Assembly (NCBI RefSeq): GCF_003287935.1
Contig: NZ_CP030287.1
Coordinates: 8,076,487 to 8,140,486 of the forward strand
Length of the DNA stretch: 64,000 bases
From: Streptomyces sp. ICC1
GTDB lineage: Bacteria; Actinomycetota; Actinomycetes; Streptomycetales; Streptomycetaceae
Direction: 5' to 3'
Shown: one piece after another, positions 54,401 through 63,194 of the stretch
How the letters are laid out: the number at the start of each line of letters is the position of its first letter
How positions within the stretch are numbered: position 1 is the stretch's first letter
Notes under the pieces: model-generated
Database searches by the model: none
The model's input: only the letters and a program-made list of their open reading frames with translations
What the model was told of the DNA's origin: nothing
Program-made: the position numbers and the translations under genes

Positions 54401-55054
54401 ACCACGCTGGCGCAGGTCCTGCTGCGCTTCCTGGACCAGCACGAGGGCTCGTACACCCTGGGCGGGACCGACGCGCGCGCGGTCGACGGCGACGACGTGC
54501 GCCGGGTCGTGGGCCTGTGCGCCCAGGACGCGCACATCTTCGACAGTTCGGTACGCGAGAACCTGCTCCTGGCCCGGCCCGGGGCGAGCGAGGCACAACT
54601 GCGGGAGGCGCTCGCGGCGGCCCGGCTCCTGGAGTGGGCCGACGGGCTCCCGGACGGGCTGGACACGCTGGTCGGGGAGCACGGCGAGCGGATCTCGGGC
54701 GGCCAGCGCCAGCGCCTGGCGCTGGCGCGGGCACTGCTCGCGGACTTCCCGGTCCTCGTCCTGGACGAGCCGGCCGAGCACCTGGACCTGGCGACCGCCG
54801 ACGCGCTGACGGCGGATCTGCTGGCGGCGACCGAGGGCCGCACCACCGTGCTGATCACGCACCGGCTGGCCGGGCTGGAGGAGGTCGACGAGGTGCTCGT
54901 CCTGGACCGCGGAGCGGTGGTCCAGCGCGGTGCGTACGCGGAGCTGGCCGCCGCCGAAGGGCCGCTGCGCAGGCTGCTGGAGCGCGAGCGGGAAGCGGAC
55001 GCGACGACGGCCGGTTTCCTCCAGTCCCGACTCACTCTCGACTTTCCTCGCTAA
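51404..55054 (+). CDS. cydCD: Fused CydD-CydC ABC transporter for cytochrome bd assembly
   Basis: This 1216-aa fusion exports thiols (glutathione/cysteine type) and supports haem insertion into cytochrome bd oxidase. The CydD half has six helices (15-320), then Walker A GPSGAGKST near 372, LSAGQRQRLAL near 476 and LLLDEPTAALD near 496. A 60-residue Pro/Ala/Gly linker follows (53060-53230). The CydC half has helices at 645-900, Walker A GPSGSGKTT near 993, ISGGQRQRLAL near 1097 and LVLDEPAEHLD near 1117. The start ATG 51404 overlaps a parS site, which encodes the N-terminus MFHVKP. cydA and cydB are not upstream. Confidence 0.95.
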   Translation: MFHVKPIDPRLLRYARSTRLFLGAVVALGLAGAGLVVGQAMLIAEIVVGAFEDGLDGGALRTPLLLLAAVACGRGLVAWLTELAAHRASAAVKSELRGRLLERAADLGPGWLSGQRTGSLVALATRGVDALDDYFSRYLPQLGLAIVVPVAVLARIVTEDWVSAAIIVVTLPLIPAFMILIGMATQSRMDRQWRLLSRLSGHFLDVVAGLPTLKVFGRAKAQAESIRKITDDYRQATMRTLRIAFLSSFALELLATLSVALVAVTIGMRLVHGELDLYTGLVILVLAPEAYLPLRQVGAQYHAAAEGLAAAEEIFEVLETPVSVPAGRAAVAASGLRIELDGVAVRHQGRGEDSPGPVSLSVGPGECVALTGPSGAGKSTLLQVLLGFVAPSAGRVRIDGADLAGLSAEQWRERIAWVPQRPHLFAGTIAENVRLARPGATDDEVTAALEDAGAWEFVRVLPRGARTALGEGGVGLSAGQRQRLALARAFLADRPVLLLDEPTAALDGETEAAVVEAVRRLAVGRTVLLVVHRPALLALADRVVRVGTGAEGPSPVPGLAASAALPAPGVQAPGVPAPAGGAAPAPGAGPGVGPGVGPADPGEWILGATAERTDRKGAADAGGQDPLRRVRGVAKAWQGRFRLGLLLGALAVGCGVGLMAVSGWLISRASEQPPVLYLMVAVTATRAFGLGRAVFRYAERLVSHDAVLRMLADLRVSVYRRLERIAPAGLRAQRRGDLLTRLVADADALQDYWLRWLLPVGTAVLVGTGSVAFTAWLLPGAGAVLAVGLLAAGVGVPLLSAVCAHRTERRLAPARGELATRVADLLTGTAELTVAGALGGRKAAAKDSDRTLTGIAARAAAVTGLGSGLSALVCGLTVVGAAAVGAGAVAGGRLSGVAMAVVVLTPLAAFEAVTGLPQAVQYRQRVRRSAERVYEVIDAPVPVAEPERPLKLPASPFPLRLSGLAARHPGQERDALHGLDLTLEAGRRIAVVGPSGSGKTTLAQVLLRFLDQHEGSYTLGGTDARAVDGDDVRRVVGLCAQDAHIFDSSVRENLLLARPGASEAQLREALAAARLLEWADGLPDGLDTLVGEHGERISGGQRQRLALARALLADFPVLVLDEPAEHLDLATADALTADLLAATEGRTTVLITHRLAGLEEVDEVLVLDRGAVVQRGAYAELAAAEGPLRRLLEREREADATTAGFLQSRLTLDFPR
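51406..51419. other. parS chromosome-partition site
   Basis: GTTTCACGTGAAAC is an exact copy of the 14-bp palindrome bound by ParB; with its flanks it matches 15 of 16 bases of the general bacterial parS. Streptomyces parS sites cluster around oriC, so this locus is probably origin-proximal. It overlaps the first codons of cydCD and so constrains the protein's N-terminus. Confidence 0.9.
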
Positions 55055-55078
55055 TCCGGACTAACTAGGCTCAAGGGC

Positions 55079-56827
55079 ATGTCAGCGCAGCAGTCCCAGG
55101 AAACGCCCGAGTCAGCTCCGGAGCCCGCGCCGCGGCAGCCCGACCCACTGGAGGCCGCGACCGCCGCCACCCGGAGTCTCCAGGGGCTGTCCACCGAGCT
55201 CACGGCCCGGGTGCCGCAGCTGCTGGAGGCCATGCGGTCGGTGGGTACCGGCCTCGAACTGCACTCCACACTGGACCGGATCTGCGAGACGGCCGCCGAA
55301 CTCGCCGACGCCCGCTACGCGGCCATCGGCGTCGTCGACACCGAAGGCCGGGGGCTCTCGGACTTCGTCACCTTCGGGATCAGCGACGCGCTGGCGAAGA
55401 AGATCGGGCACCGCCCGGACGGGAAGCGCGGGCTGCTCGGCGCGCTGATCTCGCACCCCGACACGGTGCACCTCGCCGATCTGACCAAGGACCCGCGCTC
55501 GGCGGGCTTCCCCGCGCACCACCCGCCCATGAAGACCTTCCTCGGCGTTCCGATCCGGGTGCAGGGGGAGATCTTCGGAAACCTCTACCTCGCTGAGAAG
55601 AACGGCGGCGGCGAGTTCAACGACTACGACGTCCACATGGTCCGGGTGCTGGCCACCGAGGCGGGCATCGCCATCGGCAACGCCCGGCTCTACGAGGCCG
55701 CCACCCAGCGCGAGCGCTGGATCGACGGCTCCGTCGCCGTCACCACCGCCCTGCTGTCGGGCGGGGACGCGGACGACGCACTGGCGGTCGTCGCCGAACA
55801 GGCCCGCCGGCTCGCCGATTCCGCCGCGGGGATCGTCATGCTGCCGGCCGAGGAGGGCGGCATGGAGATCGTCGCGGTCTCCGCCGAGAACCCGGCCACC
55901 TCCCTCGGCGTCGTCATCCCGGCCGAGAGCCCCGTGGTGGCCAGGCTGCTGGAGGGCGAGCCGGTCTTCGTGGACGACGCCTCCTCGGACCCGCGCATGA
56001 TCAGCCGGCTGACCAGCCAGTACGGGGCCTGCATGATGCTGCCCCTGCACAGCGGCGGCCGGGTGCTGGGTGCGCTCGTCACGCCCCGGGCGCGCGGCAA
56101 GCGGCCGTTCAGCGAGGCCGAGCGGACCCTGGCCACGCAGTTCGCCTCCCAGGCGGCCCTGGCACTGATGATGGCGGAGGCCCAGCGAGACCGGGAGCGC
56201 CTCGCCGTCTTCGAGGACCGCGACCGGATCGCCCGCGATCTGCACGACCTCGTCATCCAGCGGCTCTTCGCCACCGGGATGATGCTGGAAGGCGCCCAGC
56301 GCCGGTCCGTCGTGCCCGAGGTACGCGACGGGGTCGGCAAGGCCGTGGACGAGCTGGACGTGACGATCCAGGAGATCCGCACCGCGATCTTCGCGCTCCA
56401 GCAGGGTCCGGCGGAAGCGCCCTCGGGTCTGCGCACCAGGGTGCTGCGGGAGATCAACATGGCAGCCGTGCCGCTGGGCTTCAAGCCCGCGCACCGCTTC
56501 CTCGGCCCGATCGACGCGGTCGTCGGCGAGCTGGTCGGCAAGAACCTGATCGCCGCCCTGCGCGAGGCCCTGTCCAACGCGTTCCGGCACGCGGAGGCCT
56601 CCCGGATCGAGGTGGTGCTCGACTCCACCGTCACCCTGGCCGACGGGCGGCCAGGGGTCCGGCTGGAGGTCGCCGACGACGGGGTGGGCATCCCGGAGGG
56701 CGGGCGCCGCAGCGGGCTGCGGAACCTGCGCCGGCGGGCCGAGTCCCTCGGCGGTGCCAGCTCGTACGGCCCCGGCCTCGGCGAGGAGGGCGGCGGGACC
56801 ACCCTGGTGTGGGAGGCCCCGCTCTAG
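55079..56827 (+). CDS. GAF-GAF sensor histidine kinase (DevS/OsdK-like)
   Basis: This 582-aa soluble kinase has two GAF domains (residues 60-205 and 225-375). A HisKA_3 dimerisation domain follows, with the phosphoacceptor His in DRIARDLHDLVIQRLF near residue 388. The HATPase_c domain has an N-box in LREALSNAFRHAEAS, G1 in VADDGVGIPEG and GLRNLRRRAESLGG. DevS/DosT and OsdK relatives bind haem in the first GAF and sense oxygen, NO or redox state. Its place 25 bp after cydCD (microaerobic respiration) fits that role. The cognate response regulator is not adjacent. Confidence 0.93.
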   Translation: MSAQQSQETPESAPEPAPRQPDPLEAATAATRSLQGLSTELTARVPQLLEAMRSVGTGLELHSTLDRICETAAELADARYAAIGVVDTEGRGLSDFVTFGISDALAKKIGHRPDGKRGLLGALISHPDTVHLADLTKDPRSAGFPAHHPPMKTFLGVPIRVQGEIFGNLYLAEKNGGGEFNDYDVHMVRVLATEAGIAIGNARLYEAATQRERWIDGSVAVTTALLSGGDADDALAVVAEQARRLADSAAGIVMLPAEEGGMEIVAVSAENPATSLGVVIPAESPVVARLLEGEPVFVDDASSDPRMISRLTSQYGACMMLPLHSGGRVLGALVTPRARGKRPFSEAERTLATQFASQAALALMMAEAQRDRERLAVFEDRDRIARDLHDLVIQRLFATGMMLEGAQRRSVVPEVRDGVGKAVDELDVTIQEIRTAIFALQQGPAEAPSGLRTRVLREINMAAVPLGFKPAHRFLGPIDAVVGELVGKNLIAALREALSNAFRHAEASRIEVVLDSTVTLADGRPGVRLEVADDGVGIPEGGRRSGLRNLRRRAESLGGASSYGPGLGEEGGGTTLVWEAPL

Positions 56828-56867
56828 ACCCGAGAAGCCCCCCTGGACCGCTGCCAAGGCTCTGGAC

Positions 56868-57740
56868 TTACGGCTGGGCGCCGGCGGCCCGTTCGGCCAG
56901 GATGCGCTCGATGACGAGGGCGACGCCGTCCTCGTTGTTGGCGACCGTGCGGCCCGACGCGGCCGCGATCACGTCCGGATGGGCGTTGCCCATCGCGTAG
57001 GAGGTGCCGGCCCAGCCGAGCATCTCCACGTCGTTCGGCATGTCCCCGAAGGCGACCACCTCGGCCGGTGAGATCCCGCGCTCCTCGCAGCACAGCGCCA
57101 GGGTGCTGGCTTTGGAGACGCCCGGGCCACTGATCTCCAGCAGGGAGGTCGGGCTGGAACGGGTGATCGAGGCGTACGCGTCGGCGACGGAGCGGGCCAG
57201 TGCCAGGAACTCGTCCGGAGCCAGCTCGGCGTGGTGGGCCAGCACCTTGAGGACGGGCGCCGAATCGTCGTCCGAGGCCTCGTCGAGCAGCTGCTCGGCG
57301 GTGGCGACATTGCCGCCCGGGTCCTGGAAGAACGGCGGGTAGGTGGGCTCGTAGTTGATGCCCGTGGTCATCTCCACGGCGAAGGAGGTGCCCGGGGCGG
57401 CGGCCCGCAGGGCCTCCACCACCTTGAGTGCCGTGATCCGTGGCAGTGGCCTGACCTGCACGAACTCCCGGCCGGTGGGCTCCGAGCCCATGGCGTGCAG
57501 ATCGACGACGGCGGCGCCGTTCGCGCAGATCGCCAGGCCGTGACCCTGAACGTGGTCGCTGACGACGCCCATCCAGCGGGCCGGGCGGCCGGTCACGAAG
57601 AACACCGCGATGCCGGCTTCCTCGGCGGCCGCGAGCGCGGCGACGGTGCGCCGCGAGACGGACTTGTCGTCGTGCAGCAGGGTGCCGTCGAGGTCGGTGG
57701 CGATGAGCCGGGTCACGGGGGTGGGCGGGGTTACGGGCAT
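56868..57740 (-). CDS. HAD-superfamily (Cof-type, IIB) phosphatase
   Basis: This 290-aa sugar-phosphatase-like enzyme has motif I IATDLDGTLLHDD, motif II FFVTGR, motif III Lys in GVSKAS, and motif IV VVAFGDMPNDVEML, the full HAD set. The long cap insertion is typical of class IIB. ATG 57738-57740 follows GGGAGC; a longer frame to 57773 exists. It is tail-to-tail with the histidine kinase. The substrate is unknown. Confidence 0.93.
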   Translation of the reverse strand: MPVTPPTPVTRLIATDLDGTLLHDDKSVSRRTVAALAAAEEAGIAVFFVTGRPARWMGVVSDHVQGHGLAICANGAAVVDLHAMGSEPTGREFVQVRPLPRITALKVVEALRAAAPGTSFAVEMTTGINYEPTYPPFFQDPGGNVATAEQLLDEASDDDSAPVLKVLAHHAELAPDEFLALARSVADAYASITRSSPTSLLEISGPGVSKASTLALCCEERGISPAEVVAFGDMPNDVEMLGWAGTSYAMGNAHPDVIAAASGRTVANNEDGVALVIERILAERAAGAQP

Positions 57741-58059
57741 GACGTGCTCCCGGAGGGGGGAAGGCGGCGACATTCGCGCGGCGGCTCGTGTAACTGCCGG
57801 GGAACTTGGACTGCCCGTGCTCTTGTGGTCTGCGGAAACGCGTCGCTAGAGTCGTGATTACACGTGTAACACGCTAAGCCTCCGCCATGGCTCGCGCAAG
57901 CAATCCGGACATACGTTACGAAGCCTTGTCCGTGGTGGTGGCCGCAGCCGTGGCGGGACCCGGACCCACGACCGGACCCGCACCCGGACCCGGACTGACG
58001 ACCGGACCCGTACCCGTACCCCCTCGGCCCTCGGGGCCGAGCAGATTGGAAGGGCCGCA
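57741..58059 (+). promoter_or_regulatory. Promoter with LacI-type operator upstream of esterase; simple repeats
   Basis: TTGTGG (57823-57828), an 18-bp spacer and TAGAGT (57847-57852) form a good promoter. The palindrome TTACACGTGTAA (57858-57869) lies at the expected transcription start. It matches 10 of 12 bases of a second element at 61098-61109, upstream of the lacI-type gene. The rest of this 319-bp gap is GGACCCG- and GTACCC-type simple repeats (57957-58022), and no gene is evident. Confidence 0.6.
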
Positions 58060-59010
58060 ATGACGCAATCGCCCCCCGCCACGATCGACCTGGCGGACAT
58101 GACCTGGCCGCCCCCGCCGTTCCGGACCCCCGTGTCCGCGGTGGTCGGCGCCGACGGGATCCGCCGCTTCGAAGGGGTGACGTACGCGACCTCGCCCGGC
58201 TACCGGCCGCGGCTCCTCGACGTCCTGGTGCCCGAGGGCGAGGGGCCCTTCCCGGCGGTGGTGTGGATCCACGGCGGCGGCTGGCTGGACGGCGACCGCC
58301 GCTACCCGCCGCCGACCGTTCCCGTGGAGCTGCTGCACGGATCGGTGCTGGGGGCGGGCCTCGCGCTCGTCTCCATCGACTACCGGCACAGCCTGGAGGC
58401 CCCCTTCCCGGCCCAGTTGCACGACGTGAAGGCCGCGATCCGCTACGTCCGGCAGTTCGCCGCCGTCCTGGGCGTGGACCCGGACCGGATCGGGGTCTGG
58501 GGCGAGTCCGCCGGAGGCCACCTGGCCGCCCTCGCCGGGGTCGTCGGCGCGGACACCCCGGACGCCGCCGCGCTGGAGGGCGTACAGGGAGTGGGCGCGG
58601 GGGACACCGCGGTACGGGCCGTCGTCGACTGGTACGGGGTCTCCGACCTGGTCACCCTCGCCGAGCACCCCATGCCGCCGATGCCCGGCGGAGCCGAGTT
58701 CCCCGACCCGTACGAAGCCCTGCTCGGCGCGGCCGTCGCCGAACGCCCCGAGCTGGCGCGGGCCGCGAGCCCGGTCACGTACGCCGTCGAGGGTTCGGAC
58801 CCGCCGCCGTTCCTGCTGATCCACGGAACGCTCGACGGGCTGGTCCCCTACAGCCAGAGCGAGCAGCTCGCCGCGGTCCTGACGAAGGCCGGGGGCGAGG
58901 TCACCCTGACTCCGGTGGAGGGCGCGGACCACATCTTCCTCGGATCGCCCGACATCGGGCGGATCGTCGCGGACAGCGTCGCCTTCCTGGCCGGCCACCT
59001 GGTGCTGTGA
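58060..59010 (+). CDS. Alpha/beta hydrolase, hormone-sensitive-lipase-type esterase
   Basis: This 316-aa cytoplasmic esterase has the oxyanion-hole motif HGGGW near residue 70 and nucleophile GESAGG near 148. The Asp is in [10 protein letters not shown] near 254 and the catalytic His in EGADHIF near 286. It has no signal peptide. ATG 58060 follows GGAAGGGCCGC. Its promoter carries a likely LacI-family operator, suggesting induction by a carbohydrate or ester-derived ligand. Confidence 0.93.
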   Translation: MTQSPPATIDLADMTWPPPPFRTPVSAVVGADGIRRFEGVTYATSPGYRPRLLDVLVPEGEGPFPAVVWIHGGGWLDGDRRYPPPTVPVELLHGSVLGAGLALVSIDYRHSLEAPFPAQLHDVKAAIRYVRQFAAVLGVDPDRIGVWGESAGGHLAALAGVVGADTPDAAALEGVQGVGAGDTAVRAVVDWYGVSDLVTLAEHPMPPMPGGAEFPDPYEALLGAAVAERPELARAASPVTYAVEGSDPPPFLLIHGTLDGLVPYSQSEQLAAVLTKAGGEVTLTPVEGADHIFLGSPDIGRIVADSVAFLAGHLVL

Positions 59011-59342
59011 CCGGAAGGGTTCACCGGGTCGCGGCGCCCGGCACGGCACCTCGCCGCGTTGTCGGACCACACCGGTACGTCCAGTACGAGGCGTGGTCCT
59101 CCGTCCGGGGGCCCCTCCCGGCGGTAGCTGGGGGAGATGCACCGCACCGGACACCGCGACCCGGCAAACCTTCCCGGTCACAGCACTGGGCGCCTGAGGC
59201 CCCGCGCCCCCCGGAAACCGGCAGGATCCGAAAGCCGCCGCGCCGGGCCCCCGTCACCGGGGCGCCCGGCGCCGTTCCGTTCAGGTCCGGGGCCGAGCTC
59301 CGCCGCCGTCGTCCCGCCCGATGACGACGGTCCCGCGGGGGC
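59011..59342. other. Non-coding gap with Streptomyces-type intergenic repeat
   Basis: No gene is supported here. Bases 59107-59135 (GGGGGCCCCTCCCGG then CGGTAGCTGGGGGAG) resemble a GC-rich imperfect palindrome that I recall as dispersed in Streptomyces genomes. Further GC hairpins lie near 59250-59280 and may end the convergent transcripts. Confidence 0.4.
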
Positions 59343-59911
59343 TCAACAGGGTGTCACCTCGGAGTCGAACAGCCGCAGGCCCGGGGGCTCCAGCGTGCCG
59401 TCGCAGAGTTCTGCCAGGAACTGCACGGCCCCGCCCTCGTAGTGCCACCAGCCCCGCCGTGACCCGCCACGGTGACGCACCACTCCTGCGGGGTCCCGCC
59501 GGTCGTCCTCCACGCGAACGTGTCGCTCTCGTCCGACTCGGCCCAGGGCAGAAGACCGCCCGGTGCGGGATGGGGCGGCACGCCGGGGCCGGGTTCCGGC
59601 CGGGCCTCGACGAGCGCCTCCAGCAGGCTCCTGATGTCACGGAGCACGTGGTGTTCCGCGCCCGGCTCCGGCAGGCCGAGGAGTACGCAGTGGCCGATGG
59701 CGAACGCCGGGTACCACTCGGCGAGGTGCTTGTAGTCGGAAGGCAGCGCGGTGCCCAAGCCCTCCTCGAGCAGGGCCCAGTCGAGTACGGCGGGAGTCGG
59801 CCGGCGGTGGTCGGCCATGTCCGGAACGGCGCGCTCGAGCGCCGCGAGCGCCTCGGCCGGATCCGTGATGCGGCGCTTCGGCGTCCATGTGTCGATGAGG
59901 TCATCCGTCAT
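59343..59911 (-). pseudogene. SMI1/KNR4 (SUKH) family protein with a frameshift
   Basis: ATG 59909-59911 opens MTDDLIDTWTPKRR, followed by SUKH-type sequence (PAVLDWALLEEGLGTALPSDYKHLAEWYPAFAIG, WAESDESDTFAWRTTGG, EWCVTVAGHGG). Near 59465-59475, in a G-rich run, the reading must shift frame to continue with WWHYEGGAVQFLAELCDGT and PGLRLFDSEVTPC, ending at 59343-59345. Both halves are clearly one protein of about 188 residues. SUKH proteins are often immunity proteins for contact-dependent toxins, but no toxin gene is nearby. The frameshift may be real or a sequencing error. Confidence 0.75.
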
Positions 59912-60039
59912 GGACGGCAGACTGCCAGACCGGTGTGACACCCCAGGGGCTCCCGGCGGGCTCGGACTGCCCCGAGGCGCCGGAACCGGCTCATGACGCG
60001 TTCACGGGGGATCGACGGGCGGGCCCGGAATCGGGGCCC

Positions 60040-61047
60040 TCAGGAGGTCTCGCGTTCGATCAGGACCGCTTCTATCTCCGGGATGGGCGCCGTCGTGCCC
60101 GTTTCGATCAGATCGTGCACGGCGTCCGCGACCGCGGCGGGCGAGACCAGATCCAGGCGGATCGAGGTCAGCGGGGGCTGCTGGAGGGCGGCGAGGACCA
60201 GGTCGTCGGAGCCCACGACGGCCACCTCCCCGGGTACGTCGATCCCCTCGGCCCGCAGGGCGTGCATGAGCAGCGCGGCGTACTCGTCGTTGTAGGCGAA
60301 CACGGAGTCCAGGCCGAGGCTCCGCCAGCGCCGGGCCAGCGAGGTCGCCGACTCCCGGGTGTAGGCGAGCTCCACCGGGGTCACCGTGGCCATGTGCCCG
60401 GCGGCGACCGACTCGGCGCCGGCGAGCCGCGGCGCGGCGAGGGTGCCGAGACCGCGCTCCTGCGGCATGACCACGCCGATACGGGTCCGGCCGCGCGAGA
60501 TCAGGTGCTCCGCGGCGGTGGCGCCGATGCGGGCGTGGTCGAAGCGGATGGTGTGCACGCCCGGCACGGGACGGGCGGCGAAGGCGAGCAGCCCCCGCAC
60601 CCCGGCGCGCCGCAGCAGTTCGGCGGCCTGTGCGGTGAGCCGGTCGCCGTCGAGGGCGATGACGGCGGCCGGGCGCAGCTCGGCCCAGGCGCGGGCGGCG
60701 TCGAGGGGGTCGGCGAAGCGCCCCGCGTGCAGGACGGCGGTGTAACCGTGCCGGTCGAGCTCGCTGTGCAGGTCGTCGACCCAGTCGCTGACGAGGCGGC
60801 CGACCGCGGAGATCGACGAGGGCATCAGCACGAGGTTGCTGCGCCCGGCCCGCAGGGACCGGGCCGCGGCGTGCGGTACGTAGCCGAGCTGCCGGGCGGC
60901 GTCGAGGACGCGGGCGCGGGCCGCTTCGCCGACGCGGTGGCCCTGGGTGTCGTTGAGGACGAAGGAGACCGTGGCGCGGGAAACCCCCGCGAGGCGGGCC
61001 ACGTCGGCGCTGGTGGGGGACGCCGGGACAGGAGTGTCTTTGGCCAT
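60040..61047 (-). CDS. LacI-family transcriptional regulator
   Basis: This 335-aa repressor has the LacI HTH (SADVARLAGVSRATVSFVLN, hinge AARSLRAGRSNLV) and a periplasmic-binding-protein-like ligand domain (FAYNDEYAALLMHALRAEGIDVPGEVAVVGSDD). The ATG is at 61045-61047. An operator-like TTACACGAGTTA lies about 50 bp upstream and a near-identical perfect palindrome sits at the promoter of the esterase at 58060. It therefore probably autoregulates and controls that esterase, and perhaps the type-B carboxylesterase upstream. Confidence 0.93.
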   Translation of the reverse strand: MAKDTPVPASPTSADVARLAGVSRATVSFVLNDTQGHRVGEAARARVLDAARQLGYVPHAAARSLRAGRSNLVLMPSSISAVGRLVSDWVDDLHSELDRHGYTAVLHAGRFADPLDAARAWAELRPAAVIALDGDRLTAQAAELLRRAGVRGLLAFAARPVPGVHTIRFDHARIGATAAEHLISRGRTRIGVVMPQERGLGTLAAPRLAGAESVAAGHMATVTPVELAYTRESATSLARRWRSLGLDSVFAYNDEYAALLMHALRAEGIDVPGEVAVVGSDDLVLAALQQPPLTSIRLDLVSPAAVADAVHDLIETGTTAPIPEIEAVLIERETS

Positions 61048-61097
61048 GACGTCGCTCGACGCTCCTTTTGTTCGGCTCGGTGCCTTCCCTTCGGAGG

Positions 61098-61109
61098 TTA
61101 CACGAGTTA
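61098..61109. promoter_or_regulatory. LacI-type operator at its own gene
   Basis: TTACACGAGTTA matches the palindrome TTACACGTGTAA (57858-57869) at 10 of 12 positions and has the central CG step typical of LacI-family sites. Confidence 0.55.
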
Positions 61110-61210
61110 GATCAACGGAGCGCGGGCCCGCCCGGATGTGCGAGCAGCTCTGCGGGGGCGGGTCCCGGTCGGTTCGGGCGGCCTGCTCGGCGGTCCGGTC
61201 GCTGGTCGGC

Positions 61211-61483
61211 TCAGGCGGCGGGTGTGACCGGGGTGGGGCTGACGACCAGCACGGTGGGGCGGTCCGCGGGGCCCGCGGGGAACTCCGTCGACGCTTCCGG
61301 GGTCCGTGGGGCATTCGGTGCCCCGCCGGTGAGCGGCAGCACTTCCGTGATCTCGTACGCGGACACGGCCACGTGGGGCGACGGCTCCGGGCTGTCCTCG
61401 GTGAAGCGCAGCCCGGGCGCGGACTCCCCGAACTTCGCCGCCGCCCGCCGGCGCAGCCGCACTTGCTCCGCTGCCGCGGACAC
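61211..61483 (-). CDS. Possible small hypothetical protein
   Basis: A GTG at 61481-61483 opens 90 residues (SAAAEQVRLRRRAAAKFGES, SPEPSPHVAVSAYEITEVLPLT, then a Pro/Ala/Thr-rich tail). The frame continues upstream without a start as Ala/Asp/Pro repeats (PAADPADAPAADPADEPG). I do not recognise it and there is no good ribosome site. It lies between the carboxylesterase and lacI genes, on their strand. It may be the C-terminus of a frameshifted gene. The remainder of the 61048-61631 gap shows only the lacI operator. Confidence 0.3.
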   Translation of the reverse strand: MSAAAEQVRLRRRAAAKFGESAPGLRFTEDSPEPSPHVAVSAYEITEVLPLTGGAPNAPRTPEASTEFPAGPADRPTVLVVSPTPVTPAA

Positions 61484-61631
61484 CGGGGCGGCGGGATGCT
61501 CCCGCAGTCGCCCGGCCGCCGCCCCGGGCTCGTCGGCCGGGTCCGCGGCCGGCGCATCGGCCGGGTCGGCGGCCGGGAGGGCGGCCGGCAGGCTCTGGCC
61601 CTCATCCCGGCCGCCGCCCCGGGGGCGGCCC

Positions 61632-63194
61632 TCAGGCGGGCCGGGAGCCGAGCGCCCTCTCGTGCAGGCGCAGGGAGTCCCCGGCGAGGTCGGCGAGCGC
61701 GGTGACGACGGAGTCGAAGCGCATCGTGGTGCGGGTGTCCTTCTCGTACGGGTTCCACGTCGGCATGTCCGGATGGTTCGGGTCGCCGGTGCGGATGAAG
61801 GCGATCCAGGCCTCGTGCATGGTGTGCGCGAGCCCGTCCCGGACGGCGGGGTCCAGCCCGGACGTCAGGGGCGCGTGGGTCCACTGGTCGAAGTTGGCGA
61901 ACGCGAAGGGCAGTTCGAGGCAGTGTGCCGCGCCGAGCCGGCCGTCGTGGGCGGCCGCGGGAAGGTCGAACTGGTAGGCCCACACCGGATGGCCCGCCTC
62001 GGCCCGGGCCTCGGCCAGCCGCAGCGCGGGGACCCGGAAGAGCTCGTCCGTGATGAGGTCCATCAGGACGTCGGCCGGACCGGCCCCGGGCCGGGTGCGC
62101 TCGTACGCCGCGTACACGGCGGGGGCCGCCTCGGGGCCGAAGGTGTCCGCGATCCGGTCGGTGACCTGGTCCCGGTCCGCCGCTGCGTGCACCTCGTTCA
62201 GGGCGAAGCCGAAGTTGGCCTCCTCCCGGGTCCAGCCGATCATCACCTCGATGCCGGCCGCGGCCCCGTGCAGCAGGGCCTCGGCCGGGTGGCGGGGCAG
62301 CGTCACGCCGTCGACCACGGGCAGGAACGGCGTGGGCCAGTAGCCCCAGCGGGTCGTCCGGGCGAAGAGCCCGCCGACGGCGCCGATCAGCTCGGGCCAG
62401 GGCAGGGTGCGCAGCTCGGCCAGGGTCTTGACCCCGGCGGCCTCGAGGTACGCGGCCGTGCGCTCCGGGCCGTCCTCGGACCCGGGGAGGTCCAGCCCGA
62501 AGGGCGGGCTCATCAGGATCACCCGCCGGATCAGGCCCCGGGTCTCGGGCAGTCCGGCGAGGGCGGCGGTGGACACGGCGCCGCCCGACTGGCCCGCGAC
62601 GGTGATGGCGTCGGGGTCGCCCCCGAAGGCGGCGATGTTGTCCCGCACCCAGCGCAGGGCGGCGAGCTGGTCGGTCAGCCAGTGGTTGGCGCCGGGGTCC
62701 GCCGCGCCCTCCTCGGGGCCGGTGTGCAGGTAACCGAGGGGGCCGATGCGGTAGTTGATGCTGACGACGACCAGGTCCCCGTCGCGGGCGAAGGTGGCGC
62801 CCGAGTAGTTCGGCAGCGACCCGGAGCCGGACACGAAGCCGCCTCCGTGGATCCAGACGAGCACGGGCCGCCGGGCGTCGTCGGCCGCGGGGGTCCACAC
62901 GTTGAGGGTCAGGCAGTCCTCGTCGAAGGGCGGCGAGCCGTGCCCGCCGAGGACGGGGTCGCCGCCCTCCAGGTACATCTGCGGGGCGCTGGGGCCGTCG
63001 GCGGTCGCGTCGCGGGTGCCGCTCCAGCCGGGGTGCGGCCGGGCGGCCCGCCAGCGCAGTTCGCCGACCGGGGGTGCGGCGTAGGGCACGGCCCGGAAGA
63101 CGGCGAGCCCGTCCTCGACCGCGCCGCGCAGCCGGCCCGCGGGCGGGTGTGCCACGGGCCGACCGGGTCCTGGGGGTCCTGGGGTGGGTGCCAT
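61632..63194 (-). CDS. Type-B carboxylesterase
   Basis: This 520-aa esterase has the cholinesterase/PnbA fold. DEDCLTLNVWTP precedes the oxyanion hole HGGGF, the nucleophile elbow is GQSGGAVS, and the acidic member is probably in WTREEANF. The catalytic His lies near GAAHCLELPFAF. There is no signal peptide. ATG 63192-63194 follows AGGAAGGATC. An inverted repeat GGCGAA, AA, TTCGCC at 63249-63262 lies in its promoter region. Confidence 0.94.
   Translation of the reverse strand: MAPTPGPPGPGRPVAHPPAGRLRGAVEDGLAVFRAVPYAAPPVGELRWRAARPHPGWSGTRDATADGPSAPQMYLEGGDPVLGGHGSPPFDEDCLTLNVWTPAADDARRPVLVWIHGGGFVSGSGSLPNYSGATFARDGDLVVVSINYRIGPLGYLHTGPEEGAADPGANHWLTDQLAALRWVRDNIAAFGGDPDAITVAGQSGGAVSTAALAGLPETRGLIRRVILMSPPFGLDLPGSEDGPERTAAYLEAAGVKTLAELRTLPWPELIGAVGGLFARTTRWGYWPTPFLPVVDGVTLPRHPAEALLHGAAAGIEVMIGWTREEANFGFALNEVHAAADRDQVTDRIADTFGPEAAPAVYAAYERTRPGAGPADVLMDLITDELFRVPALRLAEARAEAGHPVWAYQFDLPAAAHDGRLGAAHCLELPFAFANFDQWTHAPLTSGLDPAVRDGLAHTMHEAWIAFIRTGDPNHPDMPTWNPYEKDTRTTMRFDSVVTALADLAGDSLRLHERALGSRPA

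Noticed and set aside
51128..54862. 1244-codon minus-strand open frame opposite cydCD
   Set aside because: Low-complexity shadow of the fused ABC transporter; no recognisable domain.
57957..58022. Repeated GGACCCG/GTACCC units considered as a CRISPR-like or tandem array
   Set aside because: Units are 6-12 bp, imperfect and without spacers; simple-sequence DNA only.
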